Shown here: piece by piece, positions 1-9,401 of the stretch
Layout of the letters: each line of letters starts with the position of its first letter
How positions within the stretch are numbered: the first letter of the stretch is position 1
NCBI GenBank assembly: GCA_022559845.1
Contig: CM040118.1
Location: 264,639,519 to 264,703,518, forward strand
Source of the DNA: Amorphophallus konjac
Lineage: Eukaryota; Streptophyta; Magnoliopsida; Alismatales; Araceae
DNA length: 64,000 nucleotides
Direction: 5' to 3'
Notes under the pieces: model-generated
What the model was told of the DNA's origin: nothing
Databases searched by the model: none
What the model saw: the letters and a program-made list of their open reading frames with translations, nothing else
Position numbers and translations under genes: made by a program

Positions 1-477
1 GTCGGGGTTTTCTTATAACTCTACGCCGGTCTGTTGTACAAAGAAAATCTGTGGAGTACACCATGACCCAAGTGAGAATAAGGGTTGTCGGCAAGTTGTC
101 GACTGTACATCACAATGATCCGTACTAACGTGAGAAGTAAGGGCGTAGCCCCAATTACAAAAATAAATTGCAGGGTAGAACTGCAAATAACCGGACTTGT
201 TGTTTCTCGCAAACCCGGGGAGGACATTTCCGTAGTTCCCTCATTATAGGGACGGAACTACATAATTTAGTCACCCCGGGGGCGTAGAAACTTACAAACA
301 TGGCCTACTGAGGGGCATGATTACAAAAATACCCCTTAGGGGCATAAACCCAAGACCCGGGGGACTTACCCCTCACAGGTCAAGACAAACGAACAAAGTC
401 CTCCGTGCGTAGTCGATCGTAGTCCATAGATCGTAGCCTCTGAATCCAGAGTCCGGACCCTTGGGGGTCTATTTAAG

Positions 478-484
478 ATTTATA
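478..484 (-). promoter_or_regulatory. TATA box of LTR-A
   Basis: Reads TATAAAT on the minus strand (ATTTATA on plus). The same box lies at the matching place in the three related LTRs (20152, 46352, 50730). It would start the retroelement transcript running leftwards. Confidence 0.6.
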
Positions 485-654
485 GAAGGTAGGGAACCCA
501 CCTTGATAAAACCGTGAGGATTCGCCTCATTTCTGACAAAAAGACGGGTTTTAGCCCCAATTCTGACAAAAAAATGGGCTTTGGCCCCTATTCTGACAAG
601 GTGGGGTGGCTTAAACCTTTTTAATCCCCTTTTCTCCTTTTTTATTTTTTTTAT

Positions 655-1000
655 GGGAACACGGACCCCGGAGAGAGGGGTCGCTTGGCCCGCGGGACCC
701 AGCGGGGTCAAGTGACCCCGCGGGGGTCACGTTGACCCCGTTGGGGTCCAGCGGGGTCAACCGGCTCTGCACGGGGTCGGGGGTCAACTGGCCCCGCGCG
801 GGGTCGGTCAACCCTGCTGGGAGCCCAGCTGGGTGACACGACCCCCGCAGGGCCGGTCGACCCAGCGGGGTGGGCCGGACCCCGCAGGGGGCCGGTCGAC
901 CGCCCTGGGGGCCCAGTGGGGTGGGCCGACCCTGCCGGGGGTCTGCCGCGTTCGCGGGCAGCCCAGCAGGGTCAATCGACTCTGGGGCGGCCCTTTTGAC
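655..1000. repeat. GC-rich repeat array in U3 of LTR-A
   Basis: Irregular direct and inverted copies of GGGGTC/GACCCC and GGTCGACC-like words, for example GACCCCGCGGGGGTC near 714. The array lies upstream of the TATA box in the LTR's own orientation. Open frames seen here are by-products of the repeat. Confidence 0.75.
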
Positions 1001-1391
1001 CCCTTTCCGCGCCTTTTCTATGATTTTTTGTCGCCCTGGGTGGGAGAGGAGCCGTTGTTCAGCATTTATTGCTTCCCGAGGCCCAACTCTTCCCCCCGTG
1101 GCAGCGATACGTCGATAAAGACTTGTGCGGGGAGCGAAGGATTGTTTGTTTGTTGTTTGGTTGTGCGCTGCTCACTTGGAGAGGAATCTTTGCATCCGTC
1201 TACGCCGTATAATACACTTGCTCAGCTACTTTGACAGGTGTGCATGCATGTCTTCCTCTTAATTTTCTTTACTGTGGCGCCGTTTGTGATTGTATGATCG
1301 GGTCAATGGACCCTAAATCACGGAGGTACTCCGCGGTCCGACGACATCGGCGCTATGCCATATTTTTTTTGTCGGTTGTTTTGGAATAAAA

Positions 1392-1411
1392 TTCTCGAAA
1401 TATTTCGAGAA
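1392..1411. repeat. Perfect 20-bp palindrome near the LTR-A edge
   Basis: TTCTCGAAATATTTCGAGAA equals its own reverse complement. It sits 16 bases inside the start of U3. LTR-B has 9-bp inverted arms (AATTTCTGA/TCAGAAATT) at its matching edge. Confidence 0.8.
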
Positions 1412-1427
1412 AATTATGGGTGCAACA

Positions 1428-1442
1428 AATGCCCCCCACGGG
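1428..1442 (-). other. Polypurine tract of copy A
   Basis: On the minus strand it reads CCCGTGGGGGGCATT, directly before the LTR start TGTTGCACCC. The identical block sits at 52465-52479 next to LTR-D. A purine-rich tract abutting the LTR marks this LTR as the 3' LTR of a minus-strand element. Confidence 0.7.
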
Positions 1443-1619
1443 ACATCCGTCACGGCCGAAGGCGGAGCGGACGGCCCGTGCCCTTTGAAGGGAAATATAA
1501 TTACGTGTCCTTTGCATGGACTTTGGGCTTTGTAGGATCGCATTTAATGTTTATACTGCTGTCCTGGAGTGTTTGGCCTGACGTTCCTCTTCTATTCTTG
1601 TTTCTCTGCGCTTGTAGGC

Positions 1620-2230
1620 ATGGCTCGCAACAACGGAGATGGGAGTCGGTCGAGGAGGCCGAGGGCCAAGGGCACTGACGAGTGCCGGATTGAGCGCACC
1701 TACCAGCGCATGCCACCTTTCCCTCCCCGGGTCATTGATGACGACAATTTAGGCCGTATAGACTTCGACTACTTGTGGGTTGCTGAGGGCCCGACCGAGA
1801 GTGCTGGCGACAATGAAGGCCTTATAGATGTGTCTCGCATTACGAGGCAGGGCGGCATTTACACATATGATCGCTCGGGGGGATATCTACGTCACTACCC
1901 TCTGGATCGTCACCTCTATCGATTCCTCCAGAGCTTTGCACCGATCGGCATGGAGGATGACGATCACTCATTGCCCGAGGAGAGACGCCGCCTTAAGCGG
2001 GCCATATTAGCAGGGAGGGACAGCATGTAGGGGTTATGTTCTCTGACATGCCCGAGCTTTCTAGAGGGCTTCACTCGGCAGTGGCAGTACCCAGATCGGC
2101 AGAGTCTGGGCTCTTTTCAGCGGCATGAGAGCCTCACAGTTCGAGCTGAACCACTGGCTCCAGCGGTTTGGCACATGCATGGACATCACAAGACCATGGA
2201 TCAAATTGTAGATGGTCTCTTCCTGACGCC
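1620..2230 (+). pseudogene. PMD-like gene, N-terminal remnant, antisense in copy A
   Basis: The open part from ATG 1620 to TAG 2030 gives 136 residues. Its block GGIYTYDRSGGY, then PLDRHLYRF, GMEDDDHS and RRRLKRAILAGRDS, matches the first part of the longer PMD gene at 52637. After the stop the same similarity continues in pieces to about 2230 (FQRHESLTVRA, HMHGHHK), so the gene is broken rather than short. An AG at 1616-1617 just before the ATG looks like a splice acceptor, as at 52633-52634. The PMD core is missing: the gene runs directly into a reverse-transcriptase piece of the opposite strand, which points to an internal deletion of the element. The upstream alternative start (1569) is not shared with the other copy, so I prefer 1620. 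Confidence 0.6.
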
Positions 2231-3180
2231 AAATGATCCTCTCGTCTTTTTGTGTTGACGACCAGATCATCGACATAGCATTCAACGAGGTCATGTAGCA
2301 TCTCGTCAAAAATCTTGGTCATGGCCCTTTGATAGGTTGTGCCGACATTCTTCAGGCCAAACGGCATCCTTTTATAGTTGAAAATCCCTTTAGGAGATCG
2401 GAAAGCCGTAGGTCCTTATCTTTGATGGCCATGCGGATCTGATTATAGCCCGACGACCCGTCCATGAAGGACAAGGCTTCGTGACCAGTGGTCATATCCA
2501 CCATTGTCTCGGTAATCGGGACAGGGAAGTCATCCTTTGGGCATGCCTTGTTCAAGTCCCTGAAGTCGATGTAGACTCGGACCTGACCGTTCTTCTTCTT
2601 GACAAGGACTATATTAGCGAGCCAAACAGGGTACATGCAAGACTCTATGAAGTCCACGTTGAGCATTTTGTCAACCTCAGCATTGACCTTCAGCTCCAGC
2701 TCGTGGCGCATACGCCTTTGGGCTTGCTTGAATGACTTGACTATTGGAAGTACTGCCAGCTCGTGTTCAGCCACAGAAGGGTCGAGCCCAAGCATTTCTT
2801 TATAAGTCCAAGCGAAACAATCCCTGAACTCTTCTAAGAGCTGCCGATACGACTGCCTTTCTTTCTCACTGAGGAGAGCGCTTACAAAGGTCGGCCGATA
2901 ATCTTCTTTGCTTCCGAGATTGATCTCGATCAACTCGTCCACACTTGCTTGGACACCATCTTTAAGCTCTGGTGGAGCTCGTTGGAGGTCGACAAAGTCT
3001 CCCTCATCATCAATATTTGCTTCATAGACGTCAAACTTTTCGAAGCTCTCTTGCTCGTGGCTTAAAGTCGAAGGACTTGCTTCGTCTTGCTGATGGTTGG
3101 CAGGCTGAGCTGTCCCTCTCTTAGGGAGGTGATCAGTGTTGACTTCTAGTGATAATGTCATTGACGTCTCACCAGATTGT
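2230..3180 (-). pseudogene. Tat-clade pol fragment: pre-RT linker and N-terminal reverse transcriptase
   Basis: Read leftwards from 3180 it gives the acidic linker (YEANIDDEGDFVDLQ), the pre-RT stretch (RDCFAWTYKEMLGLDPSVAEHELAV), the RT start (WLANIVLVKKKNGQVRVYIDFRDLNKA) and the catalytic YVDD near 2290. It then ends at KRREDHL. The frame shifts near 2360. The sequence is closest to copy E (48500-49387), sharing the linker word EVNxDHLP. RNase H, the archaeal-type RNase H and integrase are absent, replaced on the left by PMD sequence. The first codons of the open frame above 3180 are only the reverse complement of integrase and do not belong to it. Confidence 0.85.
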
Positions 3181-4215
3181 GCGGGGCTCATCAAGCAGGT
3201 GCCAAGATGAAAAACAGCATCAAGCTCAAAGGGTTTTATTGGCCCACCATGTACGAAGATTGTAACCAATATGCTCGTACATGTCACCAATGCCAAGCAT
3301 TCGAGCCAGTGCCTCGGAGGCTACCCAATCTGCTCCATCCGACTGCGCCTACTTGGCCTTTTGCAGAGTGGGGCATGGATATTGTGGGACCATTCCCACC
3401 ATCATCTCAGGGCCATAAGTTCATACTGGCTGCAATTGATTACTTCTCCAGATGGGTAGAAGCCGTTCCGCTACGAGAAGTTACAGGGGAGATAGTTGCC
3501 CGCTTCGTGAGGCACTACATTATATACAGATTCGGCACCCCCATTCAGATTATATGTAATTATGGCACGCCGTTCAAGAACAAGACTGTTTATGCTTTGA
3601 CGGCTAGGTTCCACATTGATTGGAGGACATCGTCCGTCTACAACCCCCAAGCCAACGGGTTGGCTGAGGCCTTCAACAAGACCCTCTATAAGCTGCTGTC
3701 CAAGATAGTGGGTGGTCGCAAACGAGATTGGGGCGAGAAGGTCCACGAAGCCCTATGGGCCTATCGGACTATCTACAAAACCCCTACGGGTTGCTCCCCA
3801 TTCTCCTTGGTCTACGGAGCCGAGGCGGTGGTCCCTGTGGAGATCGAGCTGGCATCTTACCGCGTTACTGTGTACGCCAGATTGCTAGGCCAAGACCAGT
3901 CCAAGATAGAAAGAAGGCTTGAGGAGTTGTCCAACCTTGAAGGTGAAAGACTCAAAGCCTACAAGCACTTACAGGTGTATCTGGCCCGTATGACACGAAA
4001 AGGAGGTCTTAGCGGGAAGATCCAACGATAAACTCCAACCCAATTAGCGTGGACCTTACCTCATCCAGAAGGTCTATGAAGGAGGGGCCTATATGGTCGT
4101 CGACCACAAAGGAGACAATCCCTTCCCTCCTCTCAATGGCAAGCACATGAAGCTCTACCATGCGCCACCGCAAGAGTTTCGGCAGCAGTTCTCACAGGAC
4201 GTACCTCTCCCCAGT
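3180..4215 (+). pseudogene. Tat-clade integrase fragment, inverted relative to copy A
   Basis: Integrase would cut and join the element DNA into the host genome. The zinc-binding part (CGAHQAG then CHQC) is followed by the catalytic core with GMDIVGPF, and by VYNPQANGLAEAFNK, which holds the catalytic Glu. The second catalytic Asp, in SDNGTPF of copy D, is replaced here (CNYGTPF), so the enzyme would be dead. The open frame ends at 4031, but similarity goes on (GPYLIQKVYEGGAYMVVDHKGD) to a stop near 4215. It starts exactly where a minus-strand RT fragment ends, so the two pol pieces face away from each other at about 3180. This is an inversion or a joining of two copies. Confidence 0.85.
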
Positions 4216-4318
4216 GAAGGTTCAAGTTAAAAAAAAAGCGGGGTTAAAAATATTGATACCCCGATGGACTCAGTCGACCTGCAAGGGTTGGCTGAGGACA
4301 AAATGGCCATAGACCCGA

Positions 4319-4445
4319 CTGAGATGAAAATCCGAAAGGGCGTCTCAGGCAAAAATGAGCAACCCCTCCATGTGAAAACCTGCAAGGGCGCATCGGAAAA
4401 AGCTAAAGGGGGCCAGCCTCGGCGAAAACCCGAAAGGGCGGTGAG
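4319..4445 (+). other. Three GNRA-tetraloop hairpins after integrase (copy A tail)
   Basis: Each hairpin has an apical core close to GAAAACCCGMAAGGG. Within it CCC pairs with GGG around a GAAA or GCAA tetraloop. Outer stems are CTGAGA/TCTCAG (4319-4324 with 4343-4348) and ATGTG/CGCAT (4370-4374 with 4389-4393, one G-U pair). The third, CTCGGC/GGTGAG at 4418-4445, is weak. The same module occurs twice in copy D on its sense strand. Confidence 0.65.
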
Positions 4446-4459
4446 ATTGGTAATGTGAA

Positions 4460-5240
4460 AAAAAGACAATCCTCTTTCACTATGCTTTACGGGTGCTTCT
4501 AAGTCAACGACTTCACCCTATAATGGCAAGAGCATTATACTAATGCCTCAGCTACATCTCCTATGTCGTCCTGCGACACCTAGTCCTACCAGGGCACCCC
4601 AACATTCTCATACTCCATCCCATCGGGATTACCCATGCTTTGGACTTCCCAGGTTCGGACCCCGTGTCTCTCCGGGCTATCCAATCTGTCCTTCTAGTCC
4701 CATTGGACTCGGCCTGTGCATGCCTCGTTCGGGTTGCCGACCCATTTCGCCTATCGGCTTCCGGGTTTAGCTCATATGTCCCTTTCAGGTATTTAAACCC
4801 ATTTACCCTTTTTACCTTCTAGAGAGTGGCCTCAGCATGCCCTCTCGGGCTACCAACCCATCATGTCCTTCGGCTCATTTTACCTTCTAGGTATTGGCCT
4901 CAGCATGCCCTCTCGGGCTGCCAACCCATCTCGCCTATCGGCTTTCGGGTTTGACTCTCACGTCTCACTAGGGCTGTCAAATGCATCATTTCCTTCTTCT
5001 GGGTCTGGCCTATGCATGCCCCTTTCGGGCTGTCAACCCATCTCGCCTCTTGGCTTCAGACTTGACTCAACTATCCCACCGGGGTTGTCAAGTTCATTCT
5101 TTTGTCCCCACGGGCTTGGCCTATGCATGCCTCTTCAGGCCTATGACGTCCTGACATTGGTGCTGCCCCACATACGCAGAGAACAGGTCCCATGGACAGC
5201 TATCTCCATAGAAGGCCCCAGGCTACACAACCTAAAATCA
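4460..5240. repeat. Non-coding stretch with a degenerate tandem repeat (about 4700-5160)
   Basis: Five copies of a block resembling GGCCTCAGCATGCCC, then TCGGGCTGCCAACCCATC and CGCCTATCGGCTT, start near 4712, 4829, 4892, 5005 and 5117. Spacing is about 112-117 bases, with one short 63-base unit. Several small open frames come from the repeat. I recognise no gene between the integrase tail and the hAT gene. Confidence 0.7.
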
Positions 5241-7886
5241 AGTCTGCATTGAGAGGGGTCAAAAAATCAGCAGAAGTTGCAGGGCATGCATTTAAAAGTA
5301 TCTGCAAATGATTTTTTTCATGTAGGTGTCCCTACACATGCAGCTTCAAGTGAATATTTCCAACCTATGATAGATGCCATAGCAGATGCTGGCCCTGGCT
5401 TGAAGGCCCCCTCACGTCGAGACATATACAGGCGTGGCCTTGAGGGAGAGGTTGAGGAGCTCCATGATTGGGTTGAAAGCTTCAAGCACATATGGGTGGA
5501 GAGAGGATGCACCATCATGTGTGATGGTTGGACTGGTACCACGAAGAAGTCCATGATCAACTTTTTGGTTTATTGCATCGAAGGTACAATATTTGTGAAA
5601 TCAGTTGATACATCAGATTATGAAAAGAATGCAAATTATTTGTTTCATTTGATGGATGACATGGTAGAACAAATTGGAGAGGAGAATGTAAATCATCCGT
5701 GCAGGCCGAACCAGATTTGCTTCCAATTTCATTTCTTTGGAGTCTTTGCATAGGTATAAGATTGATCTCAATTCTTGATACTTTATCCTTACTGATATAT
5801 AACAGTATGCAACTTCAAATTTCATTTATTTGCACAGGTACAAGAATGAGCTGAAAGCTTTCATGTACCACAATGCCCTGCGGGAATACATTGACAAGGG
5901 CAATGTTGATGCTCAGATGGATTATTTGGATGTCTGCCACATCGTGGACGCCAACAAATTCTAGGACACGATGTCACGGTACTTGAAAGTAGTCACACCC
6001 CTCGTGAAGGTCCTAAGAATGGTGGATGGTGATGAGAAGAATGATATGGGCTATCTGTACGAGGCCATGGACCGTGCCAAATTAGAGTTGCAGGATTCCC
6101 TTCCCAGACATTATGCAAAATGGTGGAAAATTATTGACCAGAGATGGGACAACACATTACATCACGACTTGCATGCAGCTGGTGAGTGATTAATTGTACT
6201 GAAAGTGGGGTAATGCCTATATGTTATTTTATATATAACATTTAGTTAATTATACACAAATGCAGGTTATTTCCTCAACCCTCGATTTATGTACGATGCC
6301 GATGCACATGTTGATGGCGAGGTGCTCCAAGGGACTTTAAAAGTCATTGGTCGTTTATCGAGGACACCAGAAAAGAGACTTCAGGCCGAAATAGAGGTTG
6401 GCCTTTATTTGATTTTATCAATAACAGGTATAGAATTTATTTAAGTAGTTATGTTAATGTATTACTTTATGTTTGTAGATGAACAATTATAGAATGAGGA
6501 CTGGGACATATTCTGACTCCCAATTGCAATACGTTGTGGGAAGAGTGAGCCCAGGTATATTTTATTTTTTTGATTTCTTAACCTGAATATATATTTCTAC
6601 AACTTATATGCATTTGTTTATGGTTGGTGGAACAACTGACTGGTGGATAATAGTGAACAACTGAGATGTGGGCAGTAATGCATTGGCTTTCATTGCAATT
6701 AGGGTGCTCAGTCAAACAACATCGGCAAGTCAATATGAAAGAAATTGGAGCACGTTCAGCCTTATACACTCAAAGGTTCGCAATCGGCTAAAGGCTGAAT
6801 GGTTACAAAAATTGGTTTACTGTCATCACAATATGAGACTGAGAATAAAGAATATGAAGATAAGACAAATGCTGAGGGACAAAACGCGTCGCTGAGGATG
6901 GGAGTGCAGAAATTGATGTGGATGCCTTATTTGATGATGAGAATCCCTTGCAGTCTTGGGTGGAGACACGAGGGCAGATTGATGAGCCCGTTTTTGATGA
7001 TGATGATAGAAGATGGGCAGAGGGCATACTAGATGAAGATGAGCCAAGAGATCCCGAATTCAGAAGAAAATCAAAGAGGGCCAGAGATACTCATGCGCAC
7101 CAGAGAAGGGACCCACCTGGGGTTGTTGATGACACTGAGGAGCAGCATGATTTTCAGCTAGCTAGACACTCAGACTCAGATAGCAGGCCAGTCACTCCTA
7201 GAATGGCCAAGCCACCTGCATCCTTAAGAAGAAGTACATCAGTGCATGGGCAAACTGAGAGAACAAATGCTGCTGCTCGAAAGGACCCGATAATTGAGCA
7301 GTTGAAGTAGATTTATTTGAGGCACACGCCAAGGGGAACAGGATTCATGTCAATGGTGATTGAAGAAAGCACACCGAAACAGAAAAAAGCACCCCCAAAG
7401 GCCAAAAGGTGACTGGCCAGTGATGGTGGTGATGATGATGATGATGATGATGATCCTAGTGCAGCTGCAGGTGCTACTACTGGCGGTGGGGATACTGGTG
7501 GTCCTTCCTCCTTCCACGCAGACACAGGCAGAGGATACAGTCAGGGTGAGCGAGGACATGATTCACAGAGCCAATATGGGCATTCATCAGGTTACGGAGG
7601 TGGCCAACAGGAAGCAGCTATTTATGGGTCGTGGGGTCATGAACCAGCATTCCAGTTCTATCCACATCCAGCCAGTTCCTCTTCTCTTCCTCAAGATTCT
7701 TATGCTGATACTGGATTCCAATCAAGCCAACCAAACACTCCAAGAGGGATCCAAAGAGGGATGCAGGACTTGGCTACCTCATTGTTTGGTTATAGTGAAT
7801 ATAGACCATACATGCAACCTTCTTATGGGTATGAACATGAAAAGCCAGACGATGAGGGAGAAGGTTCTAGTTATTACCCATATTAG
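5240..7886 (+). pseudogene. hAT-family transposase, decayed
   Basis: hAT transposases excise and reinsert their element through an RNase H-like core and a C-terminal dimerisation domain. Visible here: the DUF659-like part (YFQPMIDAIADAGPGLKAPS, then CTIMCDGWTGTTKKSMINF), a core part (YLKVVTPLVKVLRMVDGDEKNDMGYLYEAMDRA, WKIIDQRWDN), NPRFMYD, and the dimerisation block VLSQTTSASQYERNWSTF with SKVRNRL. An acidic and glycine-rich tail ends in a tyrosine-rich C-terminus at the TAG 7884-7886. Introns look likely at 6182-6265 and before 6480. The N-terminal zinc finger is missing. The usual VTDNAS segment is deleted near 5690, a stop lies near 5962 and a frameshift near 6895. It is not functional as it stands. 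Confidence 0.85.
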
Positions 7887-8280
7887 TGCCTCTTCATTTA
7901 GGTAAAGATCATTTAATTTCCGTAACATTTACTGTGCCTAATTAGGTTTATTGTAATGCTTGAACCTGCTTTATGCTTAGTATGTACTCAAGAATATTAG
8001 TTTAACATGTTCAATGTTTGAATTTCAATGTCTACTTCATGTTTATTACACTTAATCTAATTTCTTTACAATCAAATACATGTCTACTGAATTTTCTGAT
8101 TTTTATGTGATTATTCATATTTTTCTGAATTATTTCTGATTTTTTAGACTTATTTTAATTTTTTTTGAAGCTTTTCAATGGGTTTCGGCCGGTTTTGGCC
8201 GAAACCGAAACCGAAACCGGACGGTTTCGGTATCGGACTCGGCCGAAACCGAGTCCGAAACCGATACCGCCATCAAAACT
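7887..8280. mobile_element. 3' end of the hAT element with subterminal repeats
   Basis: 7887-8160 is AT-rich flank. From 8177 to about 8273 the DNA is a run of direct and inverted copies of CGGTTTCGG/CCGAAACCG ending in CCGATACCGCCATC. Reversed, this is close to the start of the small hAT element at 12186 (GGATGGCGGTGTCGGTTTCGG). Terminal bases are eroded and the left end of the element was not found, so no target duplication can be shown. Confidence 0.6.
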
Positions 8281-8880
8281 TTGGTGCTGGTGCTGAGCTT
8301 GATCGGGCTTACCCGCCCCAGCTCGTTCAATTGCATAGGTCGCCTGTTTGGTGACCCAAATTTGTTTCATATTTCGGGAGTTTTTTTCAATTTTGTTGCC
8401 CCCAATTTTGGGCTTGGACCTCTCTTTGAAATCCGACTTGTCCTCTCGCACCTGGCATAAGAGCGCGAAGCGGTTGGACGTTGGTATTGTTGGGACATGA
8501 TTGTCCCATGGTAATATCGGCTCGCCGCCGTCAAGCCGGATGCGAAGGTTTCCGACAAGAATAGTCTTGCCGGATCTTGAGAATGCTGCCGTGAGATTCC
8601 TGCTTCGGCGGCTTCGACGCTGCCCCCATTTGGCGGGAACGGTGTTGCATGAAACTATATTGACCGAGAAGACTCGGCCTTGTGAGGAGTGAAGCTTAAT
8701 GCCCCCAACAGTAGCGGGCGCAGTTGGTACAGCTGGTGCCTCTTGGGTGGTGGGGACAACCCCGAGAAAGAAGGGGGATCCGACCACGGCCGAGAAATCC
8801 CCGAACACTATTGAGGTCGCCAAATAGCCACATTTGGCGTGAGTTGCGATGACGAGAGGTCCATATGTAACCGCCACCAT
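8281..8880 (-). pseudogene. Tat-clade gag, N-terminal part (copy B)
   Basis: The protein starts at 8880 with VAVTYGPLVIATHAKCGYLA and VVGSPFFLGVVP. It matches the beginning of the gag-like frame of copy E at 29454 and shares SRSGKTILVGNLRIRLDGGEPI and WVTKQ with it. It lacks the seven-unit VRPSAS repeat seen in copy E. The reading stops in hAT terminal repeats at about 8280, and the rest of gag is not present to the left. Between its start and LTR-B (8881-9085) lies a 205-base leader without a clear tRNA primer site. Its position just inside LTR-B makes it the 5' end of a minus-strand element. Confidence 0.75.
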
Positions 8881-9085
8881 GGAGTTGGTTGAAGACTTGT
8901 TGAAGAAAGCTTGCTTTTCGAATTCAGATTTTTAAGACAAGACCCCTCCCTGCTCCCTCCTGAAAGGGCAAACACGAGACATCAGGACCATCGCAAAGGC
9001 ATTTGAAGATCTTTTGGCAGTAAGATGAAAGGCGGGAAAAGTCCCACCAGGCGTGCCTATCTATTTACACGCGAAAAATAATCAA

Positions 9086-9401
9086 TGTGGACACGCTGAT
9101 GATGAATTAAAATTTGGGAGTATTTTGATTATCATCAGCATGCTTATTTGCATTTATTTATTTCGCGTGATGGGTTTATCAGATGATTTAGGATTCGTGT
9201 ACAGGACATTTCCCCACCGACCGGAGTCGATGTTAATTTACATCGAAATAAGTCCGAACACCTTTGATTAACTGCCAAATATCTCTTTACCCTTGTGATA
9301 CTGGCTATAATATTAAAGGCGCTCTCTCGGGAAGACTCTAGTGCCCTAAGGCAGAGGTATATTTATAATTTTTCCTATAGTAAGGGCTTATTTATAGTTT
9401 T
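9086..9401 (-). repeat. LTR-B, U5 side (5' LTR of copy B), separated by the Tekay insertion
   Basis: Starts TGTGGACACG, like the solo LTR start TGTGGGCACACGG at 45672. Around 9175-9270 it matches 45775-45870 and 49735-49820 (TTTCCCCACCGACCGGAGTC, then GTCCGAACACCTTTG). It continues at 19519 after the chromovirus insertion. In the element's own direction this is the inner end, next to gag. Confidence 0.75.

Larger units (their letters stand above)
1..1427 (-). repeat. LTR-A: 3' LTR of Tat-clade copy A, cut by the window edge
   Basis: The right end reads GGGTGCAACA, the same end as the solo LTR at 47377. Stretches around 280-370 closely match 46150-46250, so this is the same LTR family. By comparison with the 1706-bp solo copy, about 200 bases lie beyond the window start. 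Orientation is minus: a TATAAAT box points left, and the base-rich tract just outside the right end reads as a polypurine tract on the minus strand. The LTR therefore starts at 1427 and runs down. It also holds three copies of an ATTCTGACAA-type motif at about 525-600. Confidence 0.8.

Noticed and set aside
1428..1442. AATGCCCCCCACGGG after LTR-A and LTR-D as a tRNA primer-binding site
   Set aside because: It lacks TGG and matches no tRNA end. On the other strand it is a polypurine tract directly before the LTR, which fits the minus orientation of RT, integrase and TATA boxes.
3177..3296. N-terminal extension of the minus-strand pol frame above 3180
   Set aside because: It is the exact reverse of the integrase zinc-binding region across the inversion joint, not protein of the RT fragment.
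9095..9140. CTGATGA motif suggesting a hammerhead ribozyme
   Set aside because: No GAAA partner and no closing stems follow. The CTGATGA at 25248 fails for the same reason.
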